Assembly: GCA_016794785.1 (NCBI GenBank)
Contig: JAEUHC010000008.1
Span: 1-64,000 of the forward strand
Direction: 5' to 3'
Length of the DNA: 64,000 bases
Origin: Opitutaceae bacterium
GTDB taxonomy: Bacteria; Verrucomicrobiota; Verrucomicrobiia; Opitutales; Opitutaceae
Shown piece after piece: positions 51,724 through 59,353 of this stretch. The notes under the pieces are model-generated. The model was not told the DNA's origin, did no database searches, and was given only the letters and a program-made list of their open reading frames with translations. The stretch's first letter is position 1. Every line of letters starts with the position of its first letter. The position numbers and the translations under genes are program-made.

Positions 51724-53055
51724 ATGAGCAAAAAATCCCGCACCCACTTCGCCGGCATCCCCGCCATCGCCTATGAAGGCCCGAAAACGGACCGCGCCCT
51801 CGCGTTCCGCCACTACAACCCCGACGAGGTCGTCGGCGGCAAGACGATGGCCGAGCACATGCGCTTCTCCATCGCCTACTGGCACGCGTTCCGCGGCACG
51901 GGCTCGGACCCGTTTGGGCCCGGCACCATCGTGCGCCCGTGGGAGAGCGGCAAGGACCCCGTCTCCGTCGCCAAGGTCCGCATGGATGCCGCGTTTGAGT
52001 TTTTCCAAAAAATCCGCGCGCCTTTCTACTGCTTCCACGACCGCGACATCGCGCCCGAGGGGCGCACGCTTGCCGAGTCGAACAAGCACCTCGACGCCGT
52101 CGTCGCCCACGCCGCCGCCCTGCAAAAGGCCACCGGCGTGAAGCTCCTCTGGGGCACCGCCAACCTCTTCTCCAACCCGCGCTACATGTGCGGCGCCTCG
52201 ACGAATCCCGACGCCCACGTCTTCGCCTACGCCGCCGCGCAGGTGAAGAAGGCGCTCGACGTCACCAAGCAGCTCGGCGGCGAGAACTACGTCTTCTGGG
52301 GCGGCCGCGAGGGCTATGAGACGCTCCTCAACACCAACCTGAAGCGCGAACAGGATCACCTCGCGGCCTTCCTCCACATGGCCGTGGACTACGCGCGCAG
52401 CATCAACTTCAAGGGCCAGTTCCTCATCGAGCCCAAGCCGAAGGAGCCGACGAAGCACCAGTATGACTTCGACGTCGCCAGCGGCATCGCCTTCCTCCGC
52501 ACCTACGGCCTCGAAAAATACTTCAAGTTCAATATCGAGACCAACCACGCCACGCTCGCCGGCCACAGCTTCCAGCACGAGATCGAGGTCGCCGCGTCGC
52601 AGGGCATGCTCGGCTCGATCGACGCCAACGCCGGCGACGAACTCCTCGGCTGGGACACCGACCAGTTCAACACCAACGTCAAGGAGCTCACCCTCGCCAT
52701 GACGAGCATCCTCAAGGCCGGCGGCCTCGGCACCGGCGGCTTCAACTTCGACGCCAAGCTCCGCCGCCCCAGCATCGACGCCGAGGATCTCTTCCACGCC
52801 CACATCGGCGGCATGGACGCCTACGCCGTGGCCTTCAAGATCGCGCACCGCATTCTCGCCGAGGGCAAGTTCGAGCGTTTCGTCGCGGAGCGCTACGCGA
52901 GCTACGACACCGGCTTCGGCCGCGACATCGAGACCGGCAAGGTCAACTTCAAGTCGCTTGAGAAACTCGTCCTCACGAAGCTCGGCGAACCGACACCCAA
53001 GTCCGGCAAGCAGGAGTATCTCGAAAACCTGCTCATGAGCTACCTGCACGGCTGA
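51724..53055 (+). CDS. xylA: Xylose isomerase
   Basis: Converts D-xylose to D-xylulose with two divalent metals; 443 residues, class II length. Catalytic and metal blocks are [13 protein letters not shown] (catalytic His), [33 protein letters not shown] (metal Glu), [35 protein letters not shown] and [11 protein letters not shown]. The ATG follows a polypyrimidine leader. It is divergent from xylR, which should control it. xylB is not in the window, so xylulose is phosphorylated by a kinase elsewhere. Confidence 0.96.
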   Translation: MSKKSRTHFAGIPAIAYEGPKTDRALAFRHYNPDEVVGGKTMAEHMRFSIAYWHAFRGTGSDPFGPGTIVRPWESGKDPVSVAKVRMDAAFEFFQKIRAPFYCFHDRDIAPEGRTLAESNKHLDAVVAHAAALQKATGVKLLWGTANLFSNPRYMCGASTNPDAHVFAYAAAQVKKALDVTKQLGGENYVFWGGREGYETLLNTNLKREQDHLAAFLHMAVDYARSINFKGQFLIEPKPKEPTKHQYDFDVASGIAFLRTYGLEKYFKFNIETNHATLAGHSFQHEIEVAASQGMLGSIDANAGDELLGWDTDQFNTNVKELTLAMTSILKAGGLGTGGFNFDAKLRRPSIDAEDLFHAHIGGMDAYAVAFKIAHRILAEGKFERFVAERYASYDTGFGRDIETGKVNFKSLEKLVLTKLGEPTPKSGKQEYLENLLMSYLHG

Positions 53056-53090
53056 GCCGGGAAAACCACCACCGAATCACGGTGTTTGAA

Positions 53091-53153
53091 GTAGGGCGGG
53101 TCTGTGACCCGCCCTTTCGCGTGTTGAGTGTTCGCACCGAGGGCGCGCCCTAC
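53091..53153. repeat. GTAG-headed REPIN after xylA
   Basis: Starts with GTAGGGCGGGTC-TGT-GACCCGCCC and ends with GGGCGCGCCCTAC, which on the minus strand again begins GTAGGGCG. The two hairpins face each other across about 24 nt. It lies between convergent gene ends, like the other REP loci of this window. Confidence 0.7.
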
Positions 53154-53164
53154 TGCCGACAGCT

Positions 53165-53911
53165 TCACAGCGCCCGCGCCAACTCCGCGATCTTTTCCGC
53201 CGGAACATTCGCCGCGACGAGATACACCAGCTCGCCGCGGGACCAGGCCTCGAGATTCCACTCGCCGTCCGCGGCCATCCGCACCCGCGCGCCGGGCGCC
53301 GGCGCGTCGCGAAACGCCGCGCGCGCCGCAATCACGAGATGCACGAGCGGTCGGCTCTTTTTCATCATCGTGCCATCGGGCGCGGTCACGACCATCTCCT
53401 GCTTGAGCGGCATCGCTCCCGGCGGCACCGGAGTGGAATCGATGAAGAAACAAAGCAGGAAAACTTTCTCTCCGCGCGCCTCGAGCACCTGGCAGCCGAA
53501 ACTCTGCAGACCGCGCATCGTCGCCGGCACCTCGATACGCTCCGGCCCGCCATGCTCGCGCACCCAGCGCTCCAGCTCCGCCGGATCGGCCGAGACGGCG
53601 GCCATCGTGTAGCCCGGCGCGGCAAAGTGCGCCTGCACCGCCGCCACCGCGTCTTGAGCCGTGATGCGGCCGCGATTACTCCGCCAAACGCCCGCCGCAC
53701 CGACCCCGACAGCCACTGCCGCCGCCATCCCCATCAGCCACCGCCGCCGCGCCGTGCGCCGCACCGCCGCCGCACGCCCCGCCGCGAGGATCGCGCGCGC
53801 CCGCTCGTCCGGAAGCTGCTGGCCCTCGTAGTGGCGGCGAAGGTTGGATTCGAGGTCGGCCATGGCGTTGCGAATGGAAAGACGAAGGAGGGCGGCGTTG
53901 GATTGCGTCAA
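53165..53911 (-). CDS. Membrane-anchored anti-sigma-factor-like protein
   Basis: A 248-residue protein with a cytoplasmic N-terminal helix region (residues 1-58), one transmembrane helix (WLMGMAAAVAVGVGAAGVW, about 58-76) and a periplasmic domain of about 170 residues. The layout and its overlap with the sigma gene point to a transmembrane anti-sigma factor; no conserved ZAS zinc motif is seen, so it would be of a divergent class. The TTG start at 53911 overlaps the sigma stop; Met at 53863 is an alternative. The periplasmic part has no domain I recognise. Confidence 0.7.
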   Translation of the reverse strand: MTQSNAALLRLSIRNAMADLESNLRRHYEGQQLPDERARAILAAGRAAAVRRTARRRWLMGMAAAVAVGVGAAGVWRSNRGRITAQDAVAAVQAHFAAPGYTMAAVSADPAELERWVREHGGPERIEVPATMRGLQSFGCQVLEARGEKVFLLCFFIDSTPVPPGAMPLKQEMVVTAPDGTMMKKSRPLVHLVIAARAAFRDAPAPGARVRMAADGEWNLEAWSRGELVYLVAANVPAEKIAELARAL

Positions 53912-54408
53912 GGCGTGACGCCGCGGGCTGTCGCGGCCGCGTCGCGCAGCTTCTTGAAGGCCCGGTGCAGCAGGCTCAACACCGTGCCGCGCGGCTGGCG
54001 GGTGAGCACACCAATTTCCTCAGCCGTGTGCCCCGCGACGTGGTGGAGGTAGATCGCCTCCCGTTCTCCGGGCCGCAGCGCACCGAGCAACAACTCAAGA
54101 TCGTCGTTCGTCCCGGGCGTGGCCGGTGCGGGCATGGCCAGGTCCGCCGGCGCCTCTTCAAGCGAATCAAACGCCACCACCCGCGCGCGCCGGCAGCGGT
54201 CGATGAAGAGATTCCGGATAGCGGTGTAGAGCGCCGCGCGCGAGGTCGCCGCACCGTAGCGCTGGCATAGATTGAGCCAGGCCTGCTGCACGAGGTCCTC
54301 CGCGTCGGCGCGGTGGTGCGTCAGCGACAAGGCGTAGCGGAAGCCGCTTTGCAGCAGCTCCAGCTCGGACGCATCACTCTCTGACTTTGGGGCGAAATCG
54401 CGATCCAC
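53908..54408 (-). CDS. ECF-type RNA polymerase sigma factor
   Basis: About 166 residues with sigma region 2 (ALSLTHHRADAEDLVQQAWLNLCQRYG, then LYTAIRNLFIDRCRR) and region 4 (LLLGALRPGEREAIYLHHVAGHTAEEIGVLTRQPRGTVLSLLHRAFKKLR). The GTG at 54408 gives a normal short N-terminus; a TTG at 54465 is also open but adds non-conserved residues. It overlaps the anti-sigma gene by 4 bases and is divergent from the secreted propeller gene, which might be its target. Confidence 0.88.
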   Translation of the reverse strand: MDRDFAPKSESDASELELLQSGFRYALSLTHHRADAEDLVQQAWLNLCQRYGAATSRAALYTAIRNLFIDRCRRARVVAFDSLEEAPADLAMPAPATPGTNDDLELLLGALRPGEREAIYLHHVAGHTAEEIGVLTRQPRGTVLSLLHRAFKKLRDAAATARGVTP

Positions 54409-54545
54409 GCGGGCATGAGAGCCGGGACACGCGAAAAAATTCCCGGCGATGATCGAACCGCGCAATCAAATGGCGCGCCCACTCGTTCACCCTGCGGCGC
54501 CCCGACCAATCCCGGTCGGTTCGCATCAACCCACACCCGCTGCTT

Positions 54546-55445
54546 ATGCACCTCCTCCGTCCCCTCGCCGGCCTCGCGCTGGCCCTCGTCACCGCCCACG
54601 CGGCCCTCGCCACCGATTACACGTTCAAGGTCGTCGCCACCGGCCTCGCCAAGCCCACCGGCATCGCCGCGTGTCGCACCGGCCGGCTCTACTTCAGCGA
54701 GATCCCCACGCCCGGCATCGGCGGCGGATTCAACGCCGTCAAGGAGCTGCGACTCCACAACGGCACCACCCGCGTCATCCACCAAGGGGAGCCCGAGCCG
54801 GTTAACATTACCGTCGACCGCCACGGCATCCTCTATTGGACCTGCCGGTCGGCCGGCGTGATCCTCGAGCAGAGCCCCTACGCCCCCGCGACCACGGCCA
54901 TGCCGCTCCTCACCGGCCTCGCCAAGCCGACCGGCATCGCGATCGACGACGATGGCCGCGTCTATTTCACGCAGGTTCCCACGCCCGGCGTCCCCGGCCC
55001 CGCCGGCGGCACCAACACCGTCTCCTCCGTCTCGACGCACAACCACTCGCGCGTCCGCCTCGTGAGCCAAGGCGAACCCGAGCCCACCGACATCGCTGCC
55101 TCCGACGACGGCGAACTCTACTGGACCTGCAAGAGCGCCAACGTGATTCTCACGCGCAACGAGCGTGGCCAGATCTCGCCGCTCCTCACCGGCCTCAACA
55201 AACCCGTCGGCATCGCGCTCGACGAGCCACGCAAGCTGCTTTTCTGGACGGAAGTCCCGACGCCCGGCGTCCCCGGCACCGCCGGCGGTCAGAACAAAAT
55301 CTGGTCCTACGACCTGAAGCGAAAAGTGAAGACGCTGGTCCACAGCGGCGACCCCGAGCCTACTGACATCACCGTCGCCCGCAACGGCCGCATCTATTGG
55401 ACGTGCACAAGCGCCGGCGTCATCGTCGAGGCGCGGAGGAACTGA
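54546..55445 (+). CDS. Secreted beta-propeller protein with three long repeats
   Basis: A 299-residue exported protein (signal peptide LLRPLAGLALALVTAHAALA) made of three repeats of about 85-90 residues. Each has GLxKPTGIA, then LYFSEIPTPGIGG-like or FWTEVPTPGVPG, then QGEPEPxDI, and ends YWTCxSAGVI. The pattern looks like paired NHL/SMP-30-type propeller blades, with the PTPG and EPEP segments as unusual fixed loops. Function unknown; a surface-binding or enzymatic propeller is possible. It is divergent from the ECF sigma gene with an 80-bp promoter gap and is followed by a REP hairpin. Confidence 0.85.
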   Translation: MHLLRPLAGLALALVTAHAALATDYTFKVVATGLAKPTGIAACRTGRLYFSEIPTPGIGGGFNAVKELRLHNGTTRVIHQGEPEPVNITVDRHGILYWTCRSAGVILEQSPYAPATTAMPLLTGLAKPTGIAIDDDGRVYFTQVPTPGVPGPAGGTNTVSSVSTHNHSRVRLVSQGEPEPTDIAASDDGELYWTCKSANVILTRNERGQISPLLTGLNKPVGIALDEPRKLLFWTEVPTPGVPGTAGGQNKIWSYDLKRKVKTLVHSGDPEPTDITVARNGRIYWTCTSAGVIVEARRN

Positions 55446-55475
55446 ACCGCAGCCGAATCGCTCAATCGCATCACA

Positions 55476-55500
55476 GTAGGCGGGGTGCCCTCACCCCGCC
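55476..55500. repeat. GTAG-headed REP hairpin
   Basis: Same 24 bases as 50321-50344 (GTAGGCGGGGTG, CCCT loop, CACCCCGC), followed by C and then TCTTTTCTGT. The T-rich tail may make it act as a terminator for the upstream propeller gene. Confidence 0.75.
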
Positions 55501-55522
55501 TCTTTTCTGTCCGCTCGCCGCA

Positions 55523-56554
55523 TCACGGCATCGCCACACACCACGTCATGCGGCGCGCGAAGTCGGCCTGAAACTCCGGCCGCCAGTGGCTCACCGCCGT
55601 GCGCGCATCCGTGCCGGCCGGCGGCGTCCAGTCGCGCCACCATCCGTCCGCCTCGCGGCGAAATTGCCCGCCCCAGCCCGGCTTCGCCGGGTCATCCGGG
55701 TCGTTGCCGCCGCGCGGCAGAAAGAAAAACCACGCCGGCGTATCGCCCTCCTTCAGGCATGCGTGCGGATTGGGTGCCGTCCAGGTCTTCGTCGGGTAGA
55801 GCGCGCCCAGCGGCCCGCGGCTCAGCACATTGGCCTCGATCCAAGCCCGGCTCGTCAGCGCCTCGTCGCCGGTGAGATACATGCCGCGATAGACTCCCTC
55901 GCGCTTGTCGCGGCCCGGCGCCGCGTGCGCCAGGATGTAGCGCATCCCGGGAAACTCGCCGCGCATCCACCCCGCGATGCCATCCTGATCGTTAATATCA
56001 TAGACGCGAAATTTCCCCACGAACTCCGCCAACCCCCTCGCGCCGCGGTCCGTCTTCACGCGCCAAAGCGCCTGCGCGAGATCCGTCTGCCCGCCCCAGA
56101 TCGAGACATTGAGCGGCCGCTCCGCCGTGCCCGCATCGATCCGCGCGATGAGCGCCCGCGAACCGGCGGTGTCGTGCCCCGCGCCGATGTGCTCGCGCCC
56201 GCGCCGGTGGTTGCCCGAGACAATGCACGCGCGCAGCTGCTCAACCGTCGGCCACCCGGTCGCATGGAGCAGCAGATTGGGCCGCACCACGCCGTAGGCG
56301 TCGACCATCTGCCGGATCAAATCCGTCCGCGTGATCGACTCCTTGAGTTCCCCGCGCGTCCCCGACGCGCTCGCCAGCAGCACCTCGATCTCAAACTCGT
56401 TCGCATACACCAGCAGCCGCACCAGCGACTGCTGGTCATCCGGATCGCCACCGATGTCCGTCAACACCGCCAGCCGCGGGCGGTCAGCGGCCAATGCAAG
56501 TGACCAAGCAGTGAGGAATCCAGCGAACGCACGGGGCAAGAAACGAAACCACAT
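55523..56554 (-). CDS. Secreted DUF1593 protein (nucleoside-hydrolase-like)
   Basis: A 343-residue exported protein with a signal peptide (FLPRAFAGFLTAWSLALA). The N-terminal motif RLAVLTDIGGDPDDQQSLVRLL matches the Asp-rich calcium site of nucleoside hydrolases, and the whole fits the DUF1593 family (cellulose-binding annotated in some databases). VSIWGGQTDLAQAL and the VYDINDQDGIAGW block are also typical. Family members are found in glycan-degrading gene sets, but their reaction is not established. It is followed on the plus side by a stretch of repeats. Confidence 0.85.
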   Translation of the reverse strand: MWFRFLPRAFAGFLTAWSLALAADRPRLAVLTDIGGDPDDQQSLVRLLVYANEFEIEVLLASASGTRGELKESITRTDLIRQMVDAYGVVRPNLLLHATGWPTVEQLRACIVSGNHRRGREHIGAGHDTAGSRALIARIDAGTAERPLNVSIWGGQTDLAQALWRVKTDRGARGLAEFVGKFRVYDINDQDGIAGWMRGEFPGMRYILAHAAPGRDKREGVYRGMYLTGDEALTSRAWIEANVLSRGPLGALYPTKTWTAPNPHACLKEGDTPAWFFFLPRGGNDPDDPAKPGWGGQFRREADGWWRDWTPPAGTDARTAVSHWRPEFQADFARRMTWCVAMP

Positions 56555-56677
56555 ATCCCGAGCATGAGCGTTTTCCCAGCGGTGGAAAGCCTGCGCCGCG
56601 ACCCGAGCCGGCTGGAACGCAGCTCAGTTTTCCAGCGCAAGCCATTCAATCATGCCGACGACCCTTGCCTTTTGGCC

Positions 56678-56753
56678 TGTCATGGCGAGGAGCGGAGCGA
56701 CGAAGCAATCCAGCTGGATTGCCACGGCGCGCTGCGCGCACCTCGCACTGACA
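56678..56753. repeat. Palindromic repeat, about 76 nt, ends TGTCA/TGACA
   Basis: Outer ends TGTCATGGCGAGG and CCTCGCACTGACA and the centre CAATCCAG-CTGGATTG form an imperfect large hairpin. From memory, the core GCGAGGAGC...GAAGCAATCC resembles hairpin repeats seen in many unrelated bacterial genomes. No ORF is inside. Confidence 0.65.
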
Positions 56754-56786
56754 TAGGTCTAAATGGAAGACGACGTCGGCATCCGT

Positions 56787-56875
56787 GAGGCCGTTGCGAA
56801 GCGCCTGGAGCCGCGGCGCCCTCGCCGCGGTCGGGTCAACGCGCCGTGGGCAGCGCGTCCCCATCGCCAAGAATC
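56787..56875 (+). repeat. Dispersed repeat of about 90 nt, copy 2
   Basis: Aligns with the minus strand of 39751-39840 over about 88 nt (shared GCGAAGCGC, GGAGCCGCGG, TCGGGTC, ACGCGCCG, TCGCCA). It lies about 65 bp upstream of hicB, so it forms part of the likely promoter region of the toxin-antitoxin pair. Confidence 0.65.
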
Positions 56876-56939
56876 CGAGGCGGTCCCGCCTCCGGCTTCT
56901 CCATTTGACGATGCCCCACAACTCGCGTTGTTTCCCGCC

Positions 56940-57137
56940 ATGCACTACCGCGTCACGCTGTTCGAGTCCGACGAAGGTTGGTCGGTGAGCTGTCCGGATT
57001 TGCCCGGCTGCCACTCGCAAGGCGCCACGCGCGACGAAGCCCTCGTGAACATCAAGGACGCGATTCGTCTCTGGCTGGAAGTCGAGGCCGAGGAGACTGG
57101 CCTCAAGCGCATCGAGCAAACCGAGGTCATGGTGTAA
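56940..57137 (+). CDS. hicB: HicB-type antitoxin
   Basis: A 65-residue protein with the HicB RNase-H-like fold mark: MHYRVTLFESDEGWSVSCPDLPGCHSQGATRDEALVNIKDAI. It has no added DNA-binding domain, so it is the short HicB form. The ATG at 56940 starts the conserved strand. hicA follows after 4 bp, in the order antitoxin then toxin. Confidence 0.85.
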   Translation: MHYRVTLFESDEGWSVSCPDLPGCHSQGATRDEALVNIKDAIRLWLEVEAEETGLKRIEQTEVMV

Positions 57138-57141
57138 GGCG

Positions 57142-57354
57142 ATGCCGCGGATCCCGGGAGTCAGTCAGCACGACGCTGTCCGGGTCTTCACCAAGCTCGG
57201 CTACCGAATCGTGCGCCAAAGCGGCCACATCGTCATGAGCAACGGCAAGGTCCGTTTGATCATCCCGCGCCACTCTCCCATCAACGCCATCACCATGGGC
57301 GCGATTGCCAAGGATGCCGGGCTGACACCGGAACAATTCCGCGCGCAGTTATAG
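57142..57354 (+). CDS. hicA: HicA-type mRNA interferase toxin
   Basis: A 70-residue double-stranded-RNA-binding-like fold protein (YcfA/HicA family). It has GVSQHDAVRVFTKLGYRIVRQSGHIVM with the catalytic His29, then HSPINAITMGAIAKDAGLTPEQF at the end. It would cut mRNA unless bound by HicB. The intact His and full length suggest an active system. Confidence 0.88.
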   Translation: MPRIPGVSQHDAVRVFTKLGYRIVRQSGHIVMSNGKVRLIIPRHSPINAITMGAIAKDAGLTPEQFRAQL

Positions 57355-57460
57355 TCATCCGCCGGGCACGAATCCAATCATGAGACACGCGCCGTGCGCT
57401 CCGCGCACAGTCCGCGGCCTTGCACCTTGCCATGCCTCTGCCGCCGGCCACTATCACGCC

Positions 57461-57859
57461 ATGCCCGCCGCCGCTAAATCCGCCCGTCGTCCGCAATCCC
57501 GGCGCACGAGCCCGACGGTCTTCAATATCAAGGCGGTGAAGACCCATCTTTCGAAGCTGCTCGACCGCGTGGAGCGTGGTGAGCGCATCACCATCGCCCG
57601 TGCCGGCAAGCCCGTGGCCGTGATCGCGCCGGCCCCCGTCGCGCCGCAGCGCCCGCCGCTTTCGCCTGATGATCCTTTGCTGAATTTGCACAAATTCGGC
57701 TTCGACGGTCCCGGTGGGAAACTGACCACCGAGGATATCCGTCGGGATCAGCCGAGGCCGAAAGAGAGTTTTACCACCTATCTTCGCAGTATCCCGAGGG
57801 GCGGAACATTCGAGTTTGAGCGCAGGGCAGCCAGGCCGCGACGGGACCAATTGGATTGA
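57461..57859 (+). CDS. Phd/YefM-type antitoxin without a toxin, altered C-terminus
   Basis: The first 50 residues match the Phd/YefM antitoxin fold (TVFNIKAVKTHLSKLLDRVERGERITIARAGKPVAVIAP). The next part, DPLLNLHKFGFDGPGGKLTTEDIRRD, fits the linker that usually runs into a short toxin-binding tail. Here the frame instead continues for about 35 Arg/Pro-rich residues. No PIN or RelE toxin gene follows; the SEFIR gene comes next on the opposite strand. The likely reading is that a rearrangement removed the toxin and the native end. Start ATG 57461. Confidence 0.75.
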   Translation: MPAAAKSARRPQSRRTSPTVFNIKAVKTHLSKLLDRVERGERITIARAGKPVAVIAPAPVAPQRPPLSPDDPLLNLHKFGFDGPGGKLTTEDIRRDQPRPKESFTTYLRSIPRGGTFEFERRAARPRRDQLD

Positions 57860-57904
57860 GCGAGATGAGTCATCGTTCGTCCCGCTCGATTGAAGTGCCT
57901 GCTG

Positions 57905-59347
57905 CTACTGGATTGTGTCTAGCGCGTCGAGATTGATGAGATGCTCGAATGAAGGATGCCGACCAGATCCGGAACTGTCATCGCGCTGCTTACGCTGCTT
58001 GAAAATCTCGCGCAGCTTGTCGCCATTCGGGATCCCGAGGATCGTAACGAGCTTTGCGAAATTTCTGCGCTGCGACGCGCGAACGAAAAACGGAAGCGCT
58101 GACCTCCCAAAGCCGGAATAATAGCGCGTCTGAGGATACCAACCAACTTCGCGCACTACCGAAGCGAGATACGCGAGGGCATCGGCCTCCCTGACAGCCA
58201 AAAACGTGAGATCGCGGCGATCGCAACTTCTGCTGACCAATTCGGCCGCTTGACTGTAGTATCTCTGGTTGGTTTTGGCAGAAAGTGCTGGGTTGATGCT
58301 CTCCGAGTAAGCGTAGAACGACGCAAACGAGACAAATTTTCCGGCTTCGTCTTCAGCATTTTCGGGAACGAGGTAGTTGCCCATCAGGACCGCATTGAGA
58401 GTCTTGAACGCCCCGGCCTTGAGAAGCGCGGCAAGGATGTAGAGGAACGTCTCATAGACAAAGAGGCGGTGCCCCTCATACCACCAGTTACTCCACTGCG
58501 AGACTTCACGAGGTTTGCCACGCAAGTCCAAGAAACGCTCCATGAACTCCACGAGTGCTGAGTCGAATTCATCAGAAGGATCGGTTTCGGCTTCGAGAAG
58601 AACCCAATCCACGATCGCGTTGCGCGTTGGTATCAGCTTGCGGAAGTCCTCCACGATCTTGTGCGCGACATCTGAACCCGGTGGTGTGCTGCGCGGCCTA
58701 AGTTCATCGATGAAGGACGCGCATGCATCGAGAAAATCCCTGCGATACGCCTTAACGCCCTTCTGGCCCGCCATAAAAGCGTTCTTGAAAACGCTCAATT
58801 TGCCCAAAGCCGGACTCGATGGCGTGGCGGCTTCATCACTGATATACGCCGGCGGCCTGCCTGTTTGCGGCTTCTCGTAAAGCGGCTTGCCGTGAAGGAG
58901 CCGAATTAGCCGCTCCCAGTTCTTGTTCACAGCGTCTTCCGACGAGAAATCGAGCCAGATGCGCGATCCCAAAAAAACAGGAAGGTGAGGCTGCCCGCGC
59001 TCGTCCTTCTCACAGACGATGGGCACGAATTTCGATTGCTCAACCTTGTCGTAGACCTCGCGTGAGATGATTTGAGATTCAGTGCCAACGCCCGCTTTCC
59101 GGCTGTCCGCCTTTTCCACGTAAACCCGATCCATGAACATGAGGACATGCGTAACGGTGGCATCGATCACCATGCGCTCCATGTAGACGTTTTTGTCCTG
59201 CCCCTCTTTGAGATCGTATTGATCGAGGACGACATCCACGCCGTCGGCCGCGAGTCGCTCAGCCCAAAGACGCACCTGATTCTGAAATCCAGGCGACGTC
59301 CAGCTATACGAAATGAATGCTTTGGGCGTTGGCGACGCGGAACTCAT
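57905..59347 (-). CDS. SEFIR (TIR-like) domain protein, candidate anti-phage effector
   Basis: A 480-residue protein with an N-terminal SEFIR domain (residues about 8-150). The marks are KAFISYSWTSPGFQNQV, VDVVLDQYDLKEGQD, MFMDRVYVEKADSRKAGVGTESQIIS and FVPIVCE. Bacterial SEFIR and TIR proteins are known as stand-alone defence proteins that deplete NAD on infection. Residues about 185-480 are an unfamiliar mostly helical region, perhaps the sensor. Base use differs from its surroundings: sampled 60-nt rows are 50 percent GC against about 62 percent in adjacent parC, and AT-rich codons are common. This supports recent transfer. Confidence 0.85.
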   Translation of the reverse strand: MSSASPTPKAFISYSWTSPGFQNQVRLWAERLAADGVDVVLDQYDLKEGQDKNVYMERMVIDATVTHVLMFMDRVYVEKADSRKAGVGTESQIISREVYDKVEQSKFVPIVCEKDERGQPHLPVFLGSRIWLDFSSEDAVNKNWERLIRLLHGKPLYEKPQTGRPPAYISDEAATPSSPALGKLSVFKNAFMAGQKGVKAYRRDFLDACASFIDELRPRSTPPGSDVAHKIVEDFRKLIPTRNAIVDWVLLEAETDPSDEFDSALVEFMERFLDLRGKPREVSQWSNWWYEGHRLFVYETFLYILAALLKAGAFKTLNAVLMGNYLVPENAEDEAGKFVSFASFYAYSESINPALSAKTNQRYYSQAAELVSRSCDRRDLTFLAVREADALAYLASVVREVGWYPQTRYYSGFGRSALPFFVRASQRRNFAKLVTILGIPNGDKLREIFKQRKQRDDSSGSGRHPSFEHLINLDALDTIQ

Positions 59348-59353
59348 GCAAAC

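Larger units (their letters stand above)
56555..56939. other. Gene-free stretch with two repeat elements upstream of hicB
   Basis: I see no convincing gene here. It holds a palindromic repeat at 56678-56753 and a dispersed repeat at 56787-56875, described separately. Open frames across it are translations of the repeats. The hicBA promoter should lie near its right end. Confidence 0.6.
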
